In this document: positions 1 to 7,989 of the stretch, piece by piece
How the letters are laid out: every line of letters starts with the position of its first letter
Position numbering within the stretch: position 1 is the first letter of the stretch
NCBI GenBank assembly: GCA_041749075.1
Contig: JBGTBY010000034.1
Location: 53,025 to 117,024 of the forward strand
Direction: 5' to 3'
Length of the DNA stretch: 64,000 nt
Origin: CAMTWZ01 sp041749075
GTDB lineage: Bacteria > Bacteroidota > Rhodothermia > Balneolales > HLUCCA01
Program-made: the position numbers and the translations under genes
The notes under the pieces: model-generated
Database searches by the model: none
Told to the model about the DNA's origin: nothing
The model's input: the letters and a program-made list of their open reading frames with translations, nothing else

Positions 1-1140
1 CCATTCGCCGGTAGCTATGGTGGTGAAGTGGTTTTTGAAGGCACATTCCCCGAAATTCTCACATCCAACACATCCCTCACCGGGAAATATGTGAGCGGAC
101 GCAAGCGAATCCCCTATCCCGAAAAACGACGGAAAGGAACCGGCGATTCCATCAAACTGAAAGGTGCCGCCGAACACAACTTGAAGCATGTGGATGTCGA
201 ATTCCCGCTCGGAAAACTGGTCTGTGTGACCGGTGTGAGCGGATCGGGAAAATCCACGTTGGTGCACGACACCCTATATGCCGCACTCATGAAAGAAATG
301 GGTAATGCGGTGCAGAAAGTGGGTCGACATAAAAGCCTGAGCGGTTATTCATCCATCGTGAATGTGGAAATGGTGGATCAATCTCCCATCGGACGTTCCA
401 CACGCTCGAATCCCGCTACCTACACGAAAGCGTTTGATGGCATTCGTGATGTGTTTTCCGATTCTCGCCAAGCCAAACTCATGGGCTACACCGCCGGACA
501 TTTTTCCTTTAATGTACCCGGCGGACGCTGCGAAACTTGCCAAGGCGAAGGTGTTCAAACCATCGAAATGCAATTTTTGGCGGATGTGATTCTTCCATGC
601 GAATCTTGCAATGGCATGCGCTATCGCAAAGATGTTTTGGGCGTGAAGTATCGCGGAAAAAACATCTACGAAGTGCTTGAAATGTCCATAAGTGATGCTC
701 TAGGATTCTTCGAAGGCGACAACTCCATCACATCAAAACTTCAGGTGATGGAGGATGTTGGACTTGGGTATCTCAAGCTCGGACAAAGTGGAACGACCTT
801 ATCCGGTGGTGAAGCCCAACGCGTAAAATTGGCTCGTTTTTTAGCTCGAGAAAACGACGAACATACCTTGTACTTCTTTGATGAACCCACAACAGGTCTT
901 CATTTCGAAGACACGGCGCGATTACTTACTTGCTTCAACCGACTCATCGATAATGGTCACTCGGTCATCCTCATCGAACACAATATCGATGTGATTCGAG
1001 CCAGCGATTGGGTGATCGATATGGGTCCGGAAGGCGGTTACGGCGGTGGGACGATTGTATGTGTAGGAACGCCCGAAGACGTTGCAAAACATCCGACAAG
1101 TCACACCGGCGCGTTTCTCACCAAAGATCTGCCAGGATAA
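1..1140 (+). CDS. uvrA: UvrABC system protein A, C-terminal part (5' end outside window)
   Basis: This is the DNA-damage recognition ATPase of nucleotide excision repair, which loads UvrB at lesions. The frame is open from base 1, so only about the last 379 residues are present. Visible in order: Walker A GVSGSGKST (about nt 232-258), the Zn-finger pairs CETC and CESC typical of the second ABC module, the signature LSGGEAQRVKLA, Walker B FFDEPTTGLH, and a late His in IEHN. It ends in TAA and overlaps the 3' end of the opposing GAF gene by 23 nt. Identity is near certain. The N-terminal ABC module lies outside the window. Confidence 0.96.
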   Translation, partial: PFAGSYGGEVVFEGTFPEILTSNTSLTGKYVSGRKRIPYPEKRRKGTGDSIKLKGAAEHNLKHVDVEFPLGKLVCVTGVSGSGKSTLVHDTLYAALMKEMGNAVQKVGRHKSLSGYSSIVNVEMVDQSPIGRSTRSNPATYTKAFDGIRDVFSDSRQAKLMGYTAGHFSFNVPGGRCETCQGEGVQTIEMQFLADVILPCESCNGMRYRKDVLGVKYRGKNIYEVLEMSISDALGFFEGDNSITSKLQVMEDVGLGYLKLGQSGTTLSGGEAQRVKLARFLARENDEHTLYFFDEPTTGLHFEDTARLLTCFNRLIDNGHSVILIEHNIDVIRASDWVIDMGPEGGYGGGTIVCVGTPEDVAKHPTSHTGAFLTKDLPG

Positions 1141-1570
1141 CGCAGATATCTTCCATCACGGCTTGATCGTCTTTCCCGAAGCGGGCTGCGAGATGCGAAT
1201 CGATGTCGAGTTCGCCGATGAACTCATCGCCCTTCATGATGGGAACGACAATTTCCGATTTCACATCAATACTGCACGCCAAATAGTTGGATTGCGCGGT
1301 CACATCATCAATCACGAAGGTTTCGAGGGTTTCGGCGGCTTGTCCGCAAATGCCTGTTCCGAAGGGAATAAAGACGTGATCGGTCGGCGCGCCCACATAT
1401 GGCCCAAGTTTCAGCATGCGGTGTTGGGATGGATCCACCAAGTAGAATCCGACCCAATCATACGCCTCGAGTGAATCGTGGATGAGCGCCGAAACGGCTT
1501 GAAGTTTTTCGTCGCGCGTACCGGCGCCAGCAACGATTTTCCGGACAGAAGAAGGCAGTGAGTGAAGCAT
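1118..1570 (-). CDS. GAF-domain protein, free-methionine-(R)-sulfoxide reductase-like
   Basis: A 150-residue single GAF domain. It resembles the fRMsr (MsrC/YebR) family, which reduces free methionine-R-sulfoxide with cysteines in the GAF pocket. Two family-typical cysteines are visible, in GTGICGQAA and in NYLACSI, followed by SEIVVPI and GELDIDS. I do not clearly see the third cysteine of the E. coli enzyme, so catalysis is likely but not proven. A TATCTTTG element lies 16 nt upstream of the ATG. The 3' end overlaps uvrA convergently. Alternative: a GAF sensor domain without reductase activity. Confidence 0.8.
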   Translation of the reverse strand: MLHSLPSSVRKIVAGAGTRDEKLQAVSALIHDSLEAYDWVGFYLVDPSQHRMLKLGPYVGAPTDHVFIPFGTGICGQAAETLETFVIDDVTAQSNYLACSIDVKSEIVVPIMKGDEFIGELDIDSHLAARFGKDDQAVMEDICVILADLW

Positions 1571-1586
1571 AGGTCTGTTTTTGCTT

Positions 1587-1594
1587 CAAAGATA
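1587..1594 (-). promoter_or_regulatory. TAnnTTTG -7 promoter element for the GAF gene
   Basis: On the minus strand this reads TATCTTTG, an exact match to the Bacteroidota -7 consensus TAnnTTTG, 16 nt before the GAF start codon. It lies back to back with the marC element at 1609-1616, forming a compact divergent promoter. I see no convincing -33 TTTG at ideal spacing. Confidence 0.55.
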
Positions 1595-1608
1595 CGGCTC
1601 AAAACCAT

Positions 1609-1616
1609 TACCTTTG
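1609..1616 (+). promoter_or_regulatory. TAnnTTTG -7 promoter element for marC
   Basis: TACCTTTG ends five bases before the preferred marC ATG at 1622. If transcription starts about 6-7 nt downstream of the element, the mRNA is leaderless or nearly so. A TTTTG lies further upstream (about 1579-1583), but at longer than usual spacing. Confidence 0.55.
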
Positions 1617-1621
1617 GCGGA

Positions 1622-2260
1622 ATGGACACGTCCGCACACATCATTAGTCTACTTCTCGGGTATTTCATCGCGATCTTCGCGATCGTGAATCCCATCACCG
1701 CCATGCCGGTTTTTCTTGTATTGACCGAGGGAAACACCGCCGCGGAACGCAACCGCCAAGCCATGAAAGCAGCGTTTTTCATGATCGGAATCTTGATCAG
1801 TTTTCTGCTCGGCGGTACCTACATCGTCTCGTTTTTTGGCATCAGCATGGAAGGAATCCGGATCGCAGGCGGCATCATGATCATGAGCTGGGCGTTTTCC
1901 TTGCTCAATCCGAAAGAAGGCGGTCGCAAGCTCGATCGCGCCTCCGAAAACGAAGCCCGTGAAAAACCCGACATTTCGTTCTCGCCATTGGCCATGCCCT
2001 TGCTATCCGGTCCCGGAAGCATCGCGGTTGTGATGAGTTTCGCCTCGCAGGAATTATCCATCACGAATTACATCCTCATCATCGCGGCCATCGTGCTCAC
2101 CGCACTTGGCGCATATGTGGTGCTCCGACTCGCGCCGAAAATCGTGAGCGTGCTCGGTAAAACAGGCATGAACGGCTTCACAAGAATGATGGGTTTCATT
2201 GCCTTGTGCATCGGCGTTCAATTCATCATCAATGGAATCCGCCCAATCTTGGGTCAATAG
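1622..2260 (+). CDS. MarC family integral membrane protein
   Basis: A 212-residue membrane protein of the MarC/UPF0056 family. About six hydrophobic segments are visible, with the family signatures FAIVNPITAMPVFL near the N-terminus and SPLAMPLLSGPGSIA in the middle. The physiological role of the family is poorly defined. An ATG at 1622 is preferred over an upstream in-frame ATG at 1562. The upstream version would add a charged stretch before the first helix and would include the TACCTTTG promoter element. The alanine symporter gene starts 7 nt after the stop, suggesting cotranscription. Confidence 0.88.
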   Translation: MDTSAHIISLLLGYFIAIFAIVNPITAMPVFLVLTEGNTAAERNRQAMKAAFFMIGILISFLLGGTYIVSFFGISMEGIRIAGGIMIMSWAFSLLNPKEGGRKLDRASENEAREKPDISFSPLAMPLLSGPGSIAVVMSFASQELSITNYILIIAAIVLTALGAYVVLRLAPKIVSVLGKTGMNGFTRMMGFIALCIGVQFIINGIRPILGQ

Positions 2261-2267
2261 AATTCAC

Positions 2268-3638
2268 ATGTTAGAATTTCTCGAAACCAGTCTGGTCGCC
2301 TTTGGAAATTGGGCTTGGGGCACCCATTTGTTGGTTCTGTTGGTCGGCGGAGGCGTGTTTTTCGCCATTTCCTCCGGATTCCGTCCCTATCGCTACATCA
2401 AGCATTCCATCCAAATCCTCACCGGCAAATACGACGACCCGAATGCGCCCGGAGACCTGAACCACTTTCAAGCCTTGGCAAGCGCATTAGCCGCCACTGT
2501 GGGGATGGGGAACATCAGCGGTGTGGCGATTGCCATCGCAACTGGCGGACCAGGAGCTCTTTTTTGGATGTGGGTGAGCGCGTTCATCGGGATGGCGACG
2601 AAATTCTACACCTGTACCCTGGCTGTGATGTACCGCGGCGAAGACAGTTCGGGGAAAATCCAAGGCGGACCGATGTATGTGATTCGGGAAGGATTGGGCA
2701 AAAAATGGCTTCCTCTGGCGTACTTCTTCGCGTTTTGCGGACTAATCGGATGCACACCCATGTTCCAAGCCAATCAGCTCACTCAGATCGTTCGCGACTT
2801 GGTACTGGTTCCGAACGGACTCTCCGTTGCGGGCGATAGCTTCACCAGCGACTTCATCACCGGGTTGGTCTTGGTGGGTCTCGTCTCGTTGGTCATTTTC
2901 GGAGGAATCCGCCGTATCGGCAATGTCGCCGCGAAGTTGGTCCCCCTTATGGTGGTTCTGTACGGCGCTGCGGTCTTGTACATCGTGTTATCGAACTACG
3001 ATTCCATCCCATCCCACTTGTGGTTGATCGTGCATGATGCGTTCACCGGCCAAGCCATGATGGGCGGCGCCGTAGGTGAAGTGATTCGAACCGGCATCCG
3101 TCGCGCCGCATTCTCCAATGAAGCCGGCATCGGAACAGAAGCCCTCGCCCATGGCGCGGCCCGAACCAATGAGCCGGTTCGCGAAGGACTCGTGGCCATG
3201 CTCGAACCTGTGATCGACACGCTCATTGTCTGCACCATGACTGGCTTGGCCATCATCATGACAGACGCCTATCTCGTTCCCGGCCTCGACGGCGTCACAC
3301 TCACATCCTACGCCTTCCAGCTCGGCATCCCCGGCACCATCGGCACCGTCATCCTCATGATTTGTGTGCTCATTTTCAGCCTGACCACCATGTTCACATA
3401 CTCCTATTATGGAACCAAGTGCTTGGGCTTCTTGATCGGTGCCGAGCGGCAGCACTACTACAATTATTTCTACATCTTTTCCATCTGGTTCGGCGCGGTG
3501 ACCTCCATCAATGCCGTGATCGGGCTCATCGACGGGGCCTTCGCCATGATGGCCATTCCGACTATGGTGTCGAGCATTTTGCTAAGCAAAAAAGTGAGAG
3601 AAGCGCTCACGGATTACTTGCAGCGAATGAAGCCATGA
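2268..3638 (+). CDS. Sodium:alanine symporter family (AGCS) protein
   Basis: A 456-residue inner-membrane secondary transporter that probably takes up alanine or glycine with Na+. AGCS signatures include GFRPYRYIKHS, ATVGMGNISGVAIA, GGPGALFWMW, the typical IQGGPMYVI and RRAAFSNEAGIGTEALAHGAA. Ten or more hydrophobic segments are visible. The ATG at 2268 is 7 nt after marC. The upstream alternative at 2199 lies inside marC and adds a non-hydrophobic tail, so I reject it. The stop overlaps the aat ATG in an ATGA arrangement, implying translational coupling. Confidence 0.93.
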   Translation: MLEFLETSLVAFGNWAWGTHLLVLLVGGGVFFAISSGFRPYRYIKHSIQILTGKYDDPNAPGDLNHFQALASALAATVGMGNISGVAIAIATGGPGALFWMWVSAFIGMATKFYTCTLAVMYRGEDSSGKIQGGPMYVIREGLGKKWLPLAYFFAFCGLIGCTPMFQANQLTQIVRDLVLVPNGLSVAGDSFTSDFITGLVLVGLVSLVIFGGIRRIGNVAAKLVPLMVVLYGAAVLYIVLSNYDSIPSHLWLIVHDAFTGQAMMGGAVGEVIRTGIRRAAFSNEAGIGTEALAHGAARTNEPVREGLVAMLEPVIDTLIVCTMTGLAIIMTDAYLVPGLDGVTLTSYAFQLGIPGTIGTVILMICVLIFSLTTMFTYSYYGTKCLGFLIGAERQHYYNYFYIFSIWFGAVTSINAVIGLIDGAFAMMAIPTMVSSILLSKKVREALTDYLQRMKP

Positions 3639-4186
3639 ACCTCGATTGGGTCTTGGAGGCGTACAAAACGGGCGCCTTTCCCATGGCCGATTCGCGCGAC
3701 AGCGCCGAGACCGATTGGTTCATTTCGAAACGCAGAGGCATTTTTCCGCTCGAGGTCTTTCATATGTCGAAGCGGGCTTTGCGTCATTTCCGGGTCCACC
3801 GCTTCGAGCGCCGCATAGACACCTCTTTTCCGTCTGTCATCGCCGGATGCGCGAGCCGCAGCACCACCTGGATCAATCACGACATCGAATCGTTATTCAA
3901 CGCGCTGCATGCCGCCGGACACGCCCATTCGATCGAAGTCTGGCAAGATGAGGAGCTCATCGGCGGCTTATATGGCCTAGTGATAGGGAAAGCCTTTTTC
4001 GCGGAATCCTTATTCCAAACCAAGCCCGAAGCCATGAAAGCGGCGCTATGGTTCACATATAACTATTTGAACGAAAACGGATTCGGCTTGTGGGACGTCC
4101 AATTTCAAAACAACTTTTTGAAGCCCTTCGGATGCGTGGAAATCTCCGAATCCGAGTATAAAAAAAGGCTAAAAGCCCAGATCTAA
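3635..4186 (+). CDS. aat: Leucyl/phenylalanyl-tRNA--protein transferase
   Basis: It adds Leu or Phe from tRNA to proteins with N-terminal Arg or Lys, marking them for ClpAP through the bacterial N-degron pathway. At 183 residues it is shorter than the roughly 234-residue E. coli enzyme, mostly at the N-terminus. Conserved blocks are present: GAFPMAD, RGIFPL, HSIEVW, LIGGLYG, AFFAESLF and WDVQFQ. The start is the ATGA overlap with the symporter stop. The 3' end overlaps dinB convergently by 18 nt. Confidence 0.93.
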   Translation: MNLDWVLEAYKTGAFPMADSRDSAETDWFISKRRGIFPLEVFHMSKRALRHFRVHRFERRIDTSFPSVIAGCASRSTTWINHDIESLFNALHAAGHAHSIEVWQDEELIGGLYGLVIGKAFFAESLFQTKPEAMKAALWFTYNYLNENGFGLWDVQFQNNFLKPFGCVEISESEYKKRLKAQI

Positions 4187-5260
4187 TTGTCCGCTTTTAT
4201 CATTTTTCTCCTCTCTCGCGAGATCCAGATTCGACACCGAAATCCCTAACAACCTCACTTCTTTCACGCCGGCTTCTGTCAGCGGAAGCGCCGAAATGGC
4301 GGAGTTGTACAGCGTTTCCACATCATTGACCATGGTGGGAAGGGAGACGCTTCGGGTCGCGATCTCGAAATCGGCATAACGCACTTTCAGAGTGATGGTC
4401 TTGCCGGATGTGGGAATTTTCTTTAGGCGTCGCGACACCGTTTCCGCAATCGATAGAAGTTCTGCCCGCATCGAATCCAAGTCTATGAGATTTTCCGCAA
4501 AGGTGTTTTCTGCGCCGACCGACTTCCTCACATGATTATTCTCCACTTCCCGCGGATCGATCCCCCGCGAAATGTTGTAATAAAATCGTCCTGATTTACC
4601 GAAGTGCTTCACCAAGTCTGCTTCTTCCCACGTCTTCAGATCGGCACCATTATGGATTCCAAGGGCGATCATCTTTTTCTCGGTCGCATCCCCGATTCCA
4701 TAAAACGCGCCAATGGGTAAGGCTTCAATAAACGCTTGTGCTTTTTCTGGACGAATAACCGTGAGTCCGTCAGGCTTCCGATATCCAGATGCCACTTTCG
4801 CTACAAACTTGGTGTCCGCCACGCCTGCGGATGCGGTCAGTTGCGTCTCTTCCAGAATGAGGCGCTTGATTTCCTTTGCTATTTCTGTGGCTGTAACCAT
4901 CCCGAGTTTGTTCTCGGTCACATCCAGATAAGCTTCATCCAGCGACAACGGTTCTACCTTATCTGTGAAGCGATGAAAGATGTCGCGGATCTGTTTCGAA
5001 ACCTCTTTATAAGCCTCGAAACGCGGACTCACAAAGATTCCATTCGGACATAACCGATACGCGCGGGATGTAGGCATCGCAGAATGCACCCCGAATTTGC
5101 GCGCCTCATAACTGCAGGTCGAGACCACGCCACGACTCTTGGGATCGCCACCAACGATGACCGGTTTGCCACGGTACTCCGGAAAATCGCGCTGCTCGAC
5201 GGATGCGAAAAAAGCATCCATATCGATATGGATGATCTTTCTCAGACCCACCAATTCCAT
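4169..5260 (-). CDS. dinB: DNA polymerase IV (Y-family translesion polymerase)
   Basis: A 363-residue error-prone polymerase for bypass of lesions. It begins with the catalytic motif KIIHIDMDAFFASVE, followed by CSYEARKFGV, the second acidic motif LSLDEAYLDVT, the HhH region GIGDATEKKM, and the little-finger domain. It ends in QLDLGF, a good sliding-clamp-binding peptide. The Met at 5260 is preferred; an in-frame ATG at 5275 adds five residues. The gene overlaps the end of the upstream Nudix gene, so the two are likely cotranscribed. No LexA-like box was recognised. Confidence 0.95.
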   Translation of the reverse strand: MELVGLRKIIHIDMDAFFASVEQRDFPEYRGKPVIVGGDPKSRGVVSTCSYEARKFGVHSAMPTSRAYRLCPNGIFVSPRFEAYKEVSKQIRDIFHRFTDKVEPLSLDEAYLDVTENKLGMVTATEIAKEIKRLILEETQLTASAGVADTKFVAKVASGYRKPDGLTVIRPEKAQAFIEALPIGAFYGIGDATEKKMIALGIHNGADLKTWEEADLVKHFGKSGRFYYNISRGIDPREVENNHVRKSVGAENTFAENLIDLDSMRAELLSIAETVSRRLKKIPTSGKTITLKVRYADFEIATRSVSLPTMVNDVETLYNSAISALPLTEAGVKEVRLLGISVSNLDLAREEKNDKSGQLDLGF

Positions 5261-5787
5261 GTGCGCAGCAAACAAATCACGGTTTTCGCATCGTTGATGA
5301 TGCCTTCATGAACCCATTGTATGGCTTGCTCGAACGGAATCCGAAATGGCTCGACAAACTCATCCGCATCGGTATGGGATGGGGCTTCTGAAAGTCCGGT
5401 TGCCGCAAAAATGTGGATGATTTCGTTCGAATACCCGATTCCTGGATAGAAGTGGCCGATGTAGGAAACCGACTCGGCACGAAGTCCGGCTTCTTCCTCT
5501 AATTCCCGCACTGCCGTCACATCGGCGGCTTCACCCGGATCCAATTTTCCGGCTGGCACTTCGATGAACACTTGTCCCACCGGATAGCGGAATTGCTTCA
5601 ATAGGAGGATGTCGCCGTTCTCGAAAATAGGAACCACCGCACTCGCTCCCGGGTGTTTGATCCACTCACGAACGGAGGTGCTGCCATCTGGAAGCCGCGC
5701 CATATCTCGATACACATTCAACAAGGCGCCGCTGTACACAGACGTCGATTCTACTTTCGTTTCCACCAAGGTTGTGACATTTCGCAT
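5242..5787 (-). CDS. Nudix hydrolase, ADP-ribose pyrophosphatase-like
   Basis: A 181-residue Nudix protein, probably cleaving ADP-ribose or a similar nucleoside diphosphate sugar. The Nudix box GX5EX7REUXEEXGU is complete, running from GKLDPGE to RELEEEAGL. The upstream segment FEVP-like IEVPAGK and the downstream PGIGYSNE fit the ADP-ribose pyrophosphatase subgroup. The Met at 5787 is chosen. Extending to 5952 would add an unrelated hydrophobic tail and run into the divergent pgsA gene. It is upstream of, and overlaps, dinB. Confidence 0.88.
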   Translation of the reverse strand: MRNVTTLVETKVESTSVYSGALLNVYRDMARLPDGSTSVREWIKHPGASAVVPIFENGDILLLKQFRYPVGQVFIEVPAGKLDPGEAADVTAVRELEEEAGLRAESVSYIGHFYPGIGYSNEIIHIFAATGLSEAPSHTDADEFVEPFRIPFEQAIQWVHEGIINDAKTVICLLRTWNWWV

Positions 5788-5811
5788 ACGTGTAAGCCGG
5801 TTCGGATTCGT

Positions 5812-5819
5812 TATTTTTG
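5812..5819 (+). promoter_or_regulatory. TAnnTTTG -7 promoter element for pgsA-ftsY
   Basis: TATTTTTG matches TAnnTTTG exactly and lies 17 nt before the pgsA ATG. It sits in the short divergent gap with the Nudix gene. The -33 region is not obvious. Confidence 0.45.
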
Positions 5820-5836
5820 GCAAGCCAGTTTGCCCT

Positions 5837-6427
5837 ATGAAATTCAGACGCCGCCGGAATATCGATAAAGTGAGGATAAACGTCACCCATAAGGTGTTGA
5901 CGATCAGCAATCTGTTGTCGCTTTCCCGAATTGTATTCGCGTTTTTCATCATCGCGGCGCATGAAATTCACGGCCCCGGACTCCTGTTCTGGTCCCTCGT
6001 TGTCGCCGGCATCTTCACCGATTATCTGGATGGATGGGCCGCACGGGTCCTCAACCAAGTCTCTGAACTTGGGAAAGCCTTGGACCCGGTATCAGACAAA
6101 CTCATGGCTCTCATCCTGTTTATCTATGCAGTCTGGCTCGGACGCATTCCTGTTTGGTTCCTCGGCATCTCCGTCTTTCGCGATCTGCTCATTTCCGCCG
6201 CATCGTTGTACATCCGCACCAAACGTGGAAAAGTGGCGATGTCGGTCACATCAGGCAAAGTCTTCGTCAATCTGCTGGCTATTTATTGGATTGTGGTGAT
6301 GGCATTTCCGACCGAGCGCCGATTGGGCTACATTCTGTTGATATCGACCTGCACCCTGCTCGTGTATTCATCATACGATTATATCATCCGCTTCAGGGCA
6401 ATCCTGAAAGGCGCGGAATTCAACTAA
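5837..6427 (+). CDS. pgsA: CDP-alcohol phosphatidyltransferase (PgsA-type)
   Basis: A 196-residue membrane enzyme, most likely CDP-diacylglycerol--glycerol-3-phosphate 3-phosphatidyltransferase of phosphatidylglycerol synthesis. The CDP-alcohol phosphotransferase motif DGX2ARX8GX3DX3D is complete, from DGWAAR to the LDPVSDK segment. Several hydrophobic helices follow. The ATG at 5837 follows the promoter element; the upstream reading frame lies inside the Nudix gene and is rejected. ftsY starts 6 nt downstream, linking lipid synthesis with membrane protein targeting. Specificity for glycerol phosphate rather than another alcohol is inferred. Confidence 0.87.
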   Translation: MKFRRRRNIDKVRINVTHKVLTISNLLSLSRIVFAFFIIAAHEIHGPGLLFWSLVVAGIFTDYLDGWAARVLNQVSELGKALDPVSDKLMALILFIYAVWLGRIPVWFLGISVFRDLLISAASLYIRTKRGKVAMSVTSGKVFVNLLAIYWIVVMAFPTERRLGYILLISTCTLLVYSSYDYIIRFRAILKGAEFN

Positions 6428-6433
6428 GAGATT

Positions 6434-7396
6434 ATGGGATTTTTAGAAAAACTGGGCTTCAAGAAAGCGAAGCAGGAAGAGCAGCTCAAGGTCGGACTTG
6501 AAAAGAGCCGTGAAGGATTGTTAGGGCGATTGAGCCGCGCCGTCGCCGGAAAAGACACGGTTGATGCAGACGTTCTCGATGATCTCGAAGATATTTTGAT
6601 CACCTCGGATGTGGGCGTGAAAACAACACTCGCCATCATAAAGCGGATCGAAGAACGCGTGAAAAAGGAAAAATACCTGAACAGCAATGAGCTTCAGGGT
6701 ATGCTGCGTCGGGAAATTGTTGACTTGTTGAAGGGGAACGAGAAAGAACGTCCGGCCGAATTCGACGCCACGTTTCCGACCAAGCCCCATGTGATCTTGG
6801 TAGTGGGCGTGAACGGTGTGGGCAAAACCACAACCATCGGCAAACTAGCCGCACAATACAAGCAAGCGGGTCGCAGTGTGATTCTTGGCGCGGCCGACAC
6901 CTTCCGTGCGGCTGCGGTTCAGCAGCTCACCATCTGGAGCGAACGCGCGGGCGTACCGATTGTGCAACAGGGGCAGGATGCGGATCCCGCTGCTGTGGCG
7001 TATGATACCGTTGCGGCAGCGAAGGGGCGCGGCGCAGAGGTGGTGATCATCGACACGGCCGGGCGCCTGCATAATAAAACCGCGCTCATGGGTGAACTTG
7101 GCAAGATCAAGCGCGTGATGGGGAAAATCGTAGAAGGCGCCCCCCACGAAACGATTCTCGTGCTGGACGCCTCCACGGGTCAGAATGCCATGCAACAGGC
7201 CAAAGCCTTCACCGAAGCGGTGCAGATCACCGGCCTCGCTCTCACCAAACTCGACGGCACCGCCAAGGGCGGCATTGTGATCGGAATCTCATCCGAATTG
7301 GATGTTCCGGTCAAGTATATCGGCGTGGGCGAAGGAATCGACGATCTTCAGGTCTTCGACCGAGATGCGTTCGTCAATGCGTTGTTTGAGGGTTGA
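6434..7396 (+). CDS. ftsY: Signal recognition particle receptor FtsY
   Basis: A 320-residue SRP-receptor GTPase that docks ribosome-nascent chain complexes at the membrane. It has a short N-terminal amphipathic/charged A region, then the N domain (about 20-90) and the G domain. Motifs are G1 GVNGVGKTTT, DTFRAAAVQQL, G3 DTAGR, G4 TKLDGTAKGG and the closing GVGEGIDDLQVFD. The acidic A domain of enterobacteria is absent, as in many phyla. The 3' end overlaps the opposing secreted-protein gene by 23 nt. Confidence 0.96.
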   Translation: MGFLEKLGFKKAKQEEQLKVGLEKSREGLLGRLSRAVAGKDTVDADVLDDLEDILITSDVGVKTTLAIIKRIEERVKKEKYLNSNELQGMLRREIVDLLKGNEKERPAEFDATFPTKPHVILVVGVNGVGKTTTIGKLAAQYKQAGRSVILGAADTFRAAAVQQLTIWSERAGVPIVQQGQDADPAAVAYDTVAAAKGRGAEVVIIDTAGRLHNKTALMGELGKIKRVMGKIVEGAPHETILVLDASTGQNAMQQAKAFTEAVQITGLALTKLDGTAKGGIVIGISSELDVPVKYIGVGEGIDDLQVFDRDAFVNALFEG

Positions 7397-7781
7397 CCAC
7401 CAGGTAGGTCGCTGTCATCCGCTCCATCGCTTCCACGAAGTATTGTTCGGCAGGAATCGAACGGTCGTACACCATACTGTTCAGGATCTCGGGTTGAGCC
7501 AGCAGAAGTAGTGCCACACCGGCTTTGTACCGAACACGGTTGGCATCGGCGGATGTGCTCAAGTACGTGAGTTGTTTACGGATTTCGGCAATCGGCTGAG
7601 CGGGATCCGCTTTCACCAATTGAAGGACATTGTAGATGGATGATTCAACCACGCCCGTGTTTTCCGAACGCAGACCAACCAGATAATTTTGGCGGGCCGA
7701 CTTCAGATCGATGGACTGGGAAACCAATTGGGCCGGCACGATGGCCAGCGTCAGCATGAGGAAGAATAGTATTTTTTTCAT
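7374..7781 (-). CDS. Secreted protein of unknown function
   Basis: A 135-residue protein with a clear signal peptide (MKKILFFLMLTLAIVPAQLV then SQS). The mature part is probably all alpha-helical and resembles a HEAT/TPR-like helical bundle in periodicity, but I do not recognise the family. A TAAATTTG element ends four bases before the ATG, so it is probably its own near-leaderless transcript. It converges on ftsY with 23 nt of overlap. No function is assigned. Confidence 0.7.
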   Translation of the reverse strand: MKKILFFLMLTLAIVPAQLVSQSIDLKSARQNYLVGLRSENTGVVESSIYNVLQLVKADPAQPIAEIRKQLTYLSTSADANRVRYKAGVALLLLAQPEILNSMVYDRSIPAEQYFVEAMERMTATYLVVNPQTTH

Positions 7782-7785
7782 ACGT

Positions 7786-7793
7786 CAAATTTA
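7786..7793 (-). promoter_or_regulatory. TAnnTTTG -7 element, near-leaderless secreted-protein gene
   Basis: The minus strand reads TAAATTTG followed by ACGT and the ATG at 7781. The spacing would put the transcription start at or next to the start codon. Confidence 0.5.
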
Positions 7794-7865
7794 CGCAGAA
7801 TCACATGAAATCAACATGATTATACATTAATGTATTATTATCATATTACTTTTCTATCACTTCCA

Positions 7866-7965
7866 ATAGCGCTTCCATAGTGGTTTCCAATTTGGAAAAG
7901 CGTTTTCATAAACCCGGTTGCCGACAAAAAAATAATTGTTATTTTACATTCGAAAAGCGCTTTCA
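7866..7965. promoter_or_regulatory. Cluster of GAAAAGCGCTTTC-like palindromes upstream of glutamate dehydrogenase
   Basis: Three copies of one palindromic word lie in the 208-nt gap before gdhA: ATAGCGCTTCCA (7866-7877, partial), GGAAAAGCGTTTTCAT (7894-7909) and CGAAAAGCGCTTTCA (7951-7965). The dyad with a central CG resembles LacI/GalR-family operators in general form. A fourth copy, GAAAAGCGCTTCCA, sits upstream of the leucine-dehydrogenase-type gene at 59911-59924. A weak -7-like TACATTCG (7945-7952) overlaps the third site. The binding protein is not identified in this window. Confidence 0.55.
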
Positions 7966-7989
7966 CACCCTTTAGCCACTATTAACTAC

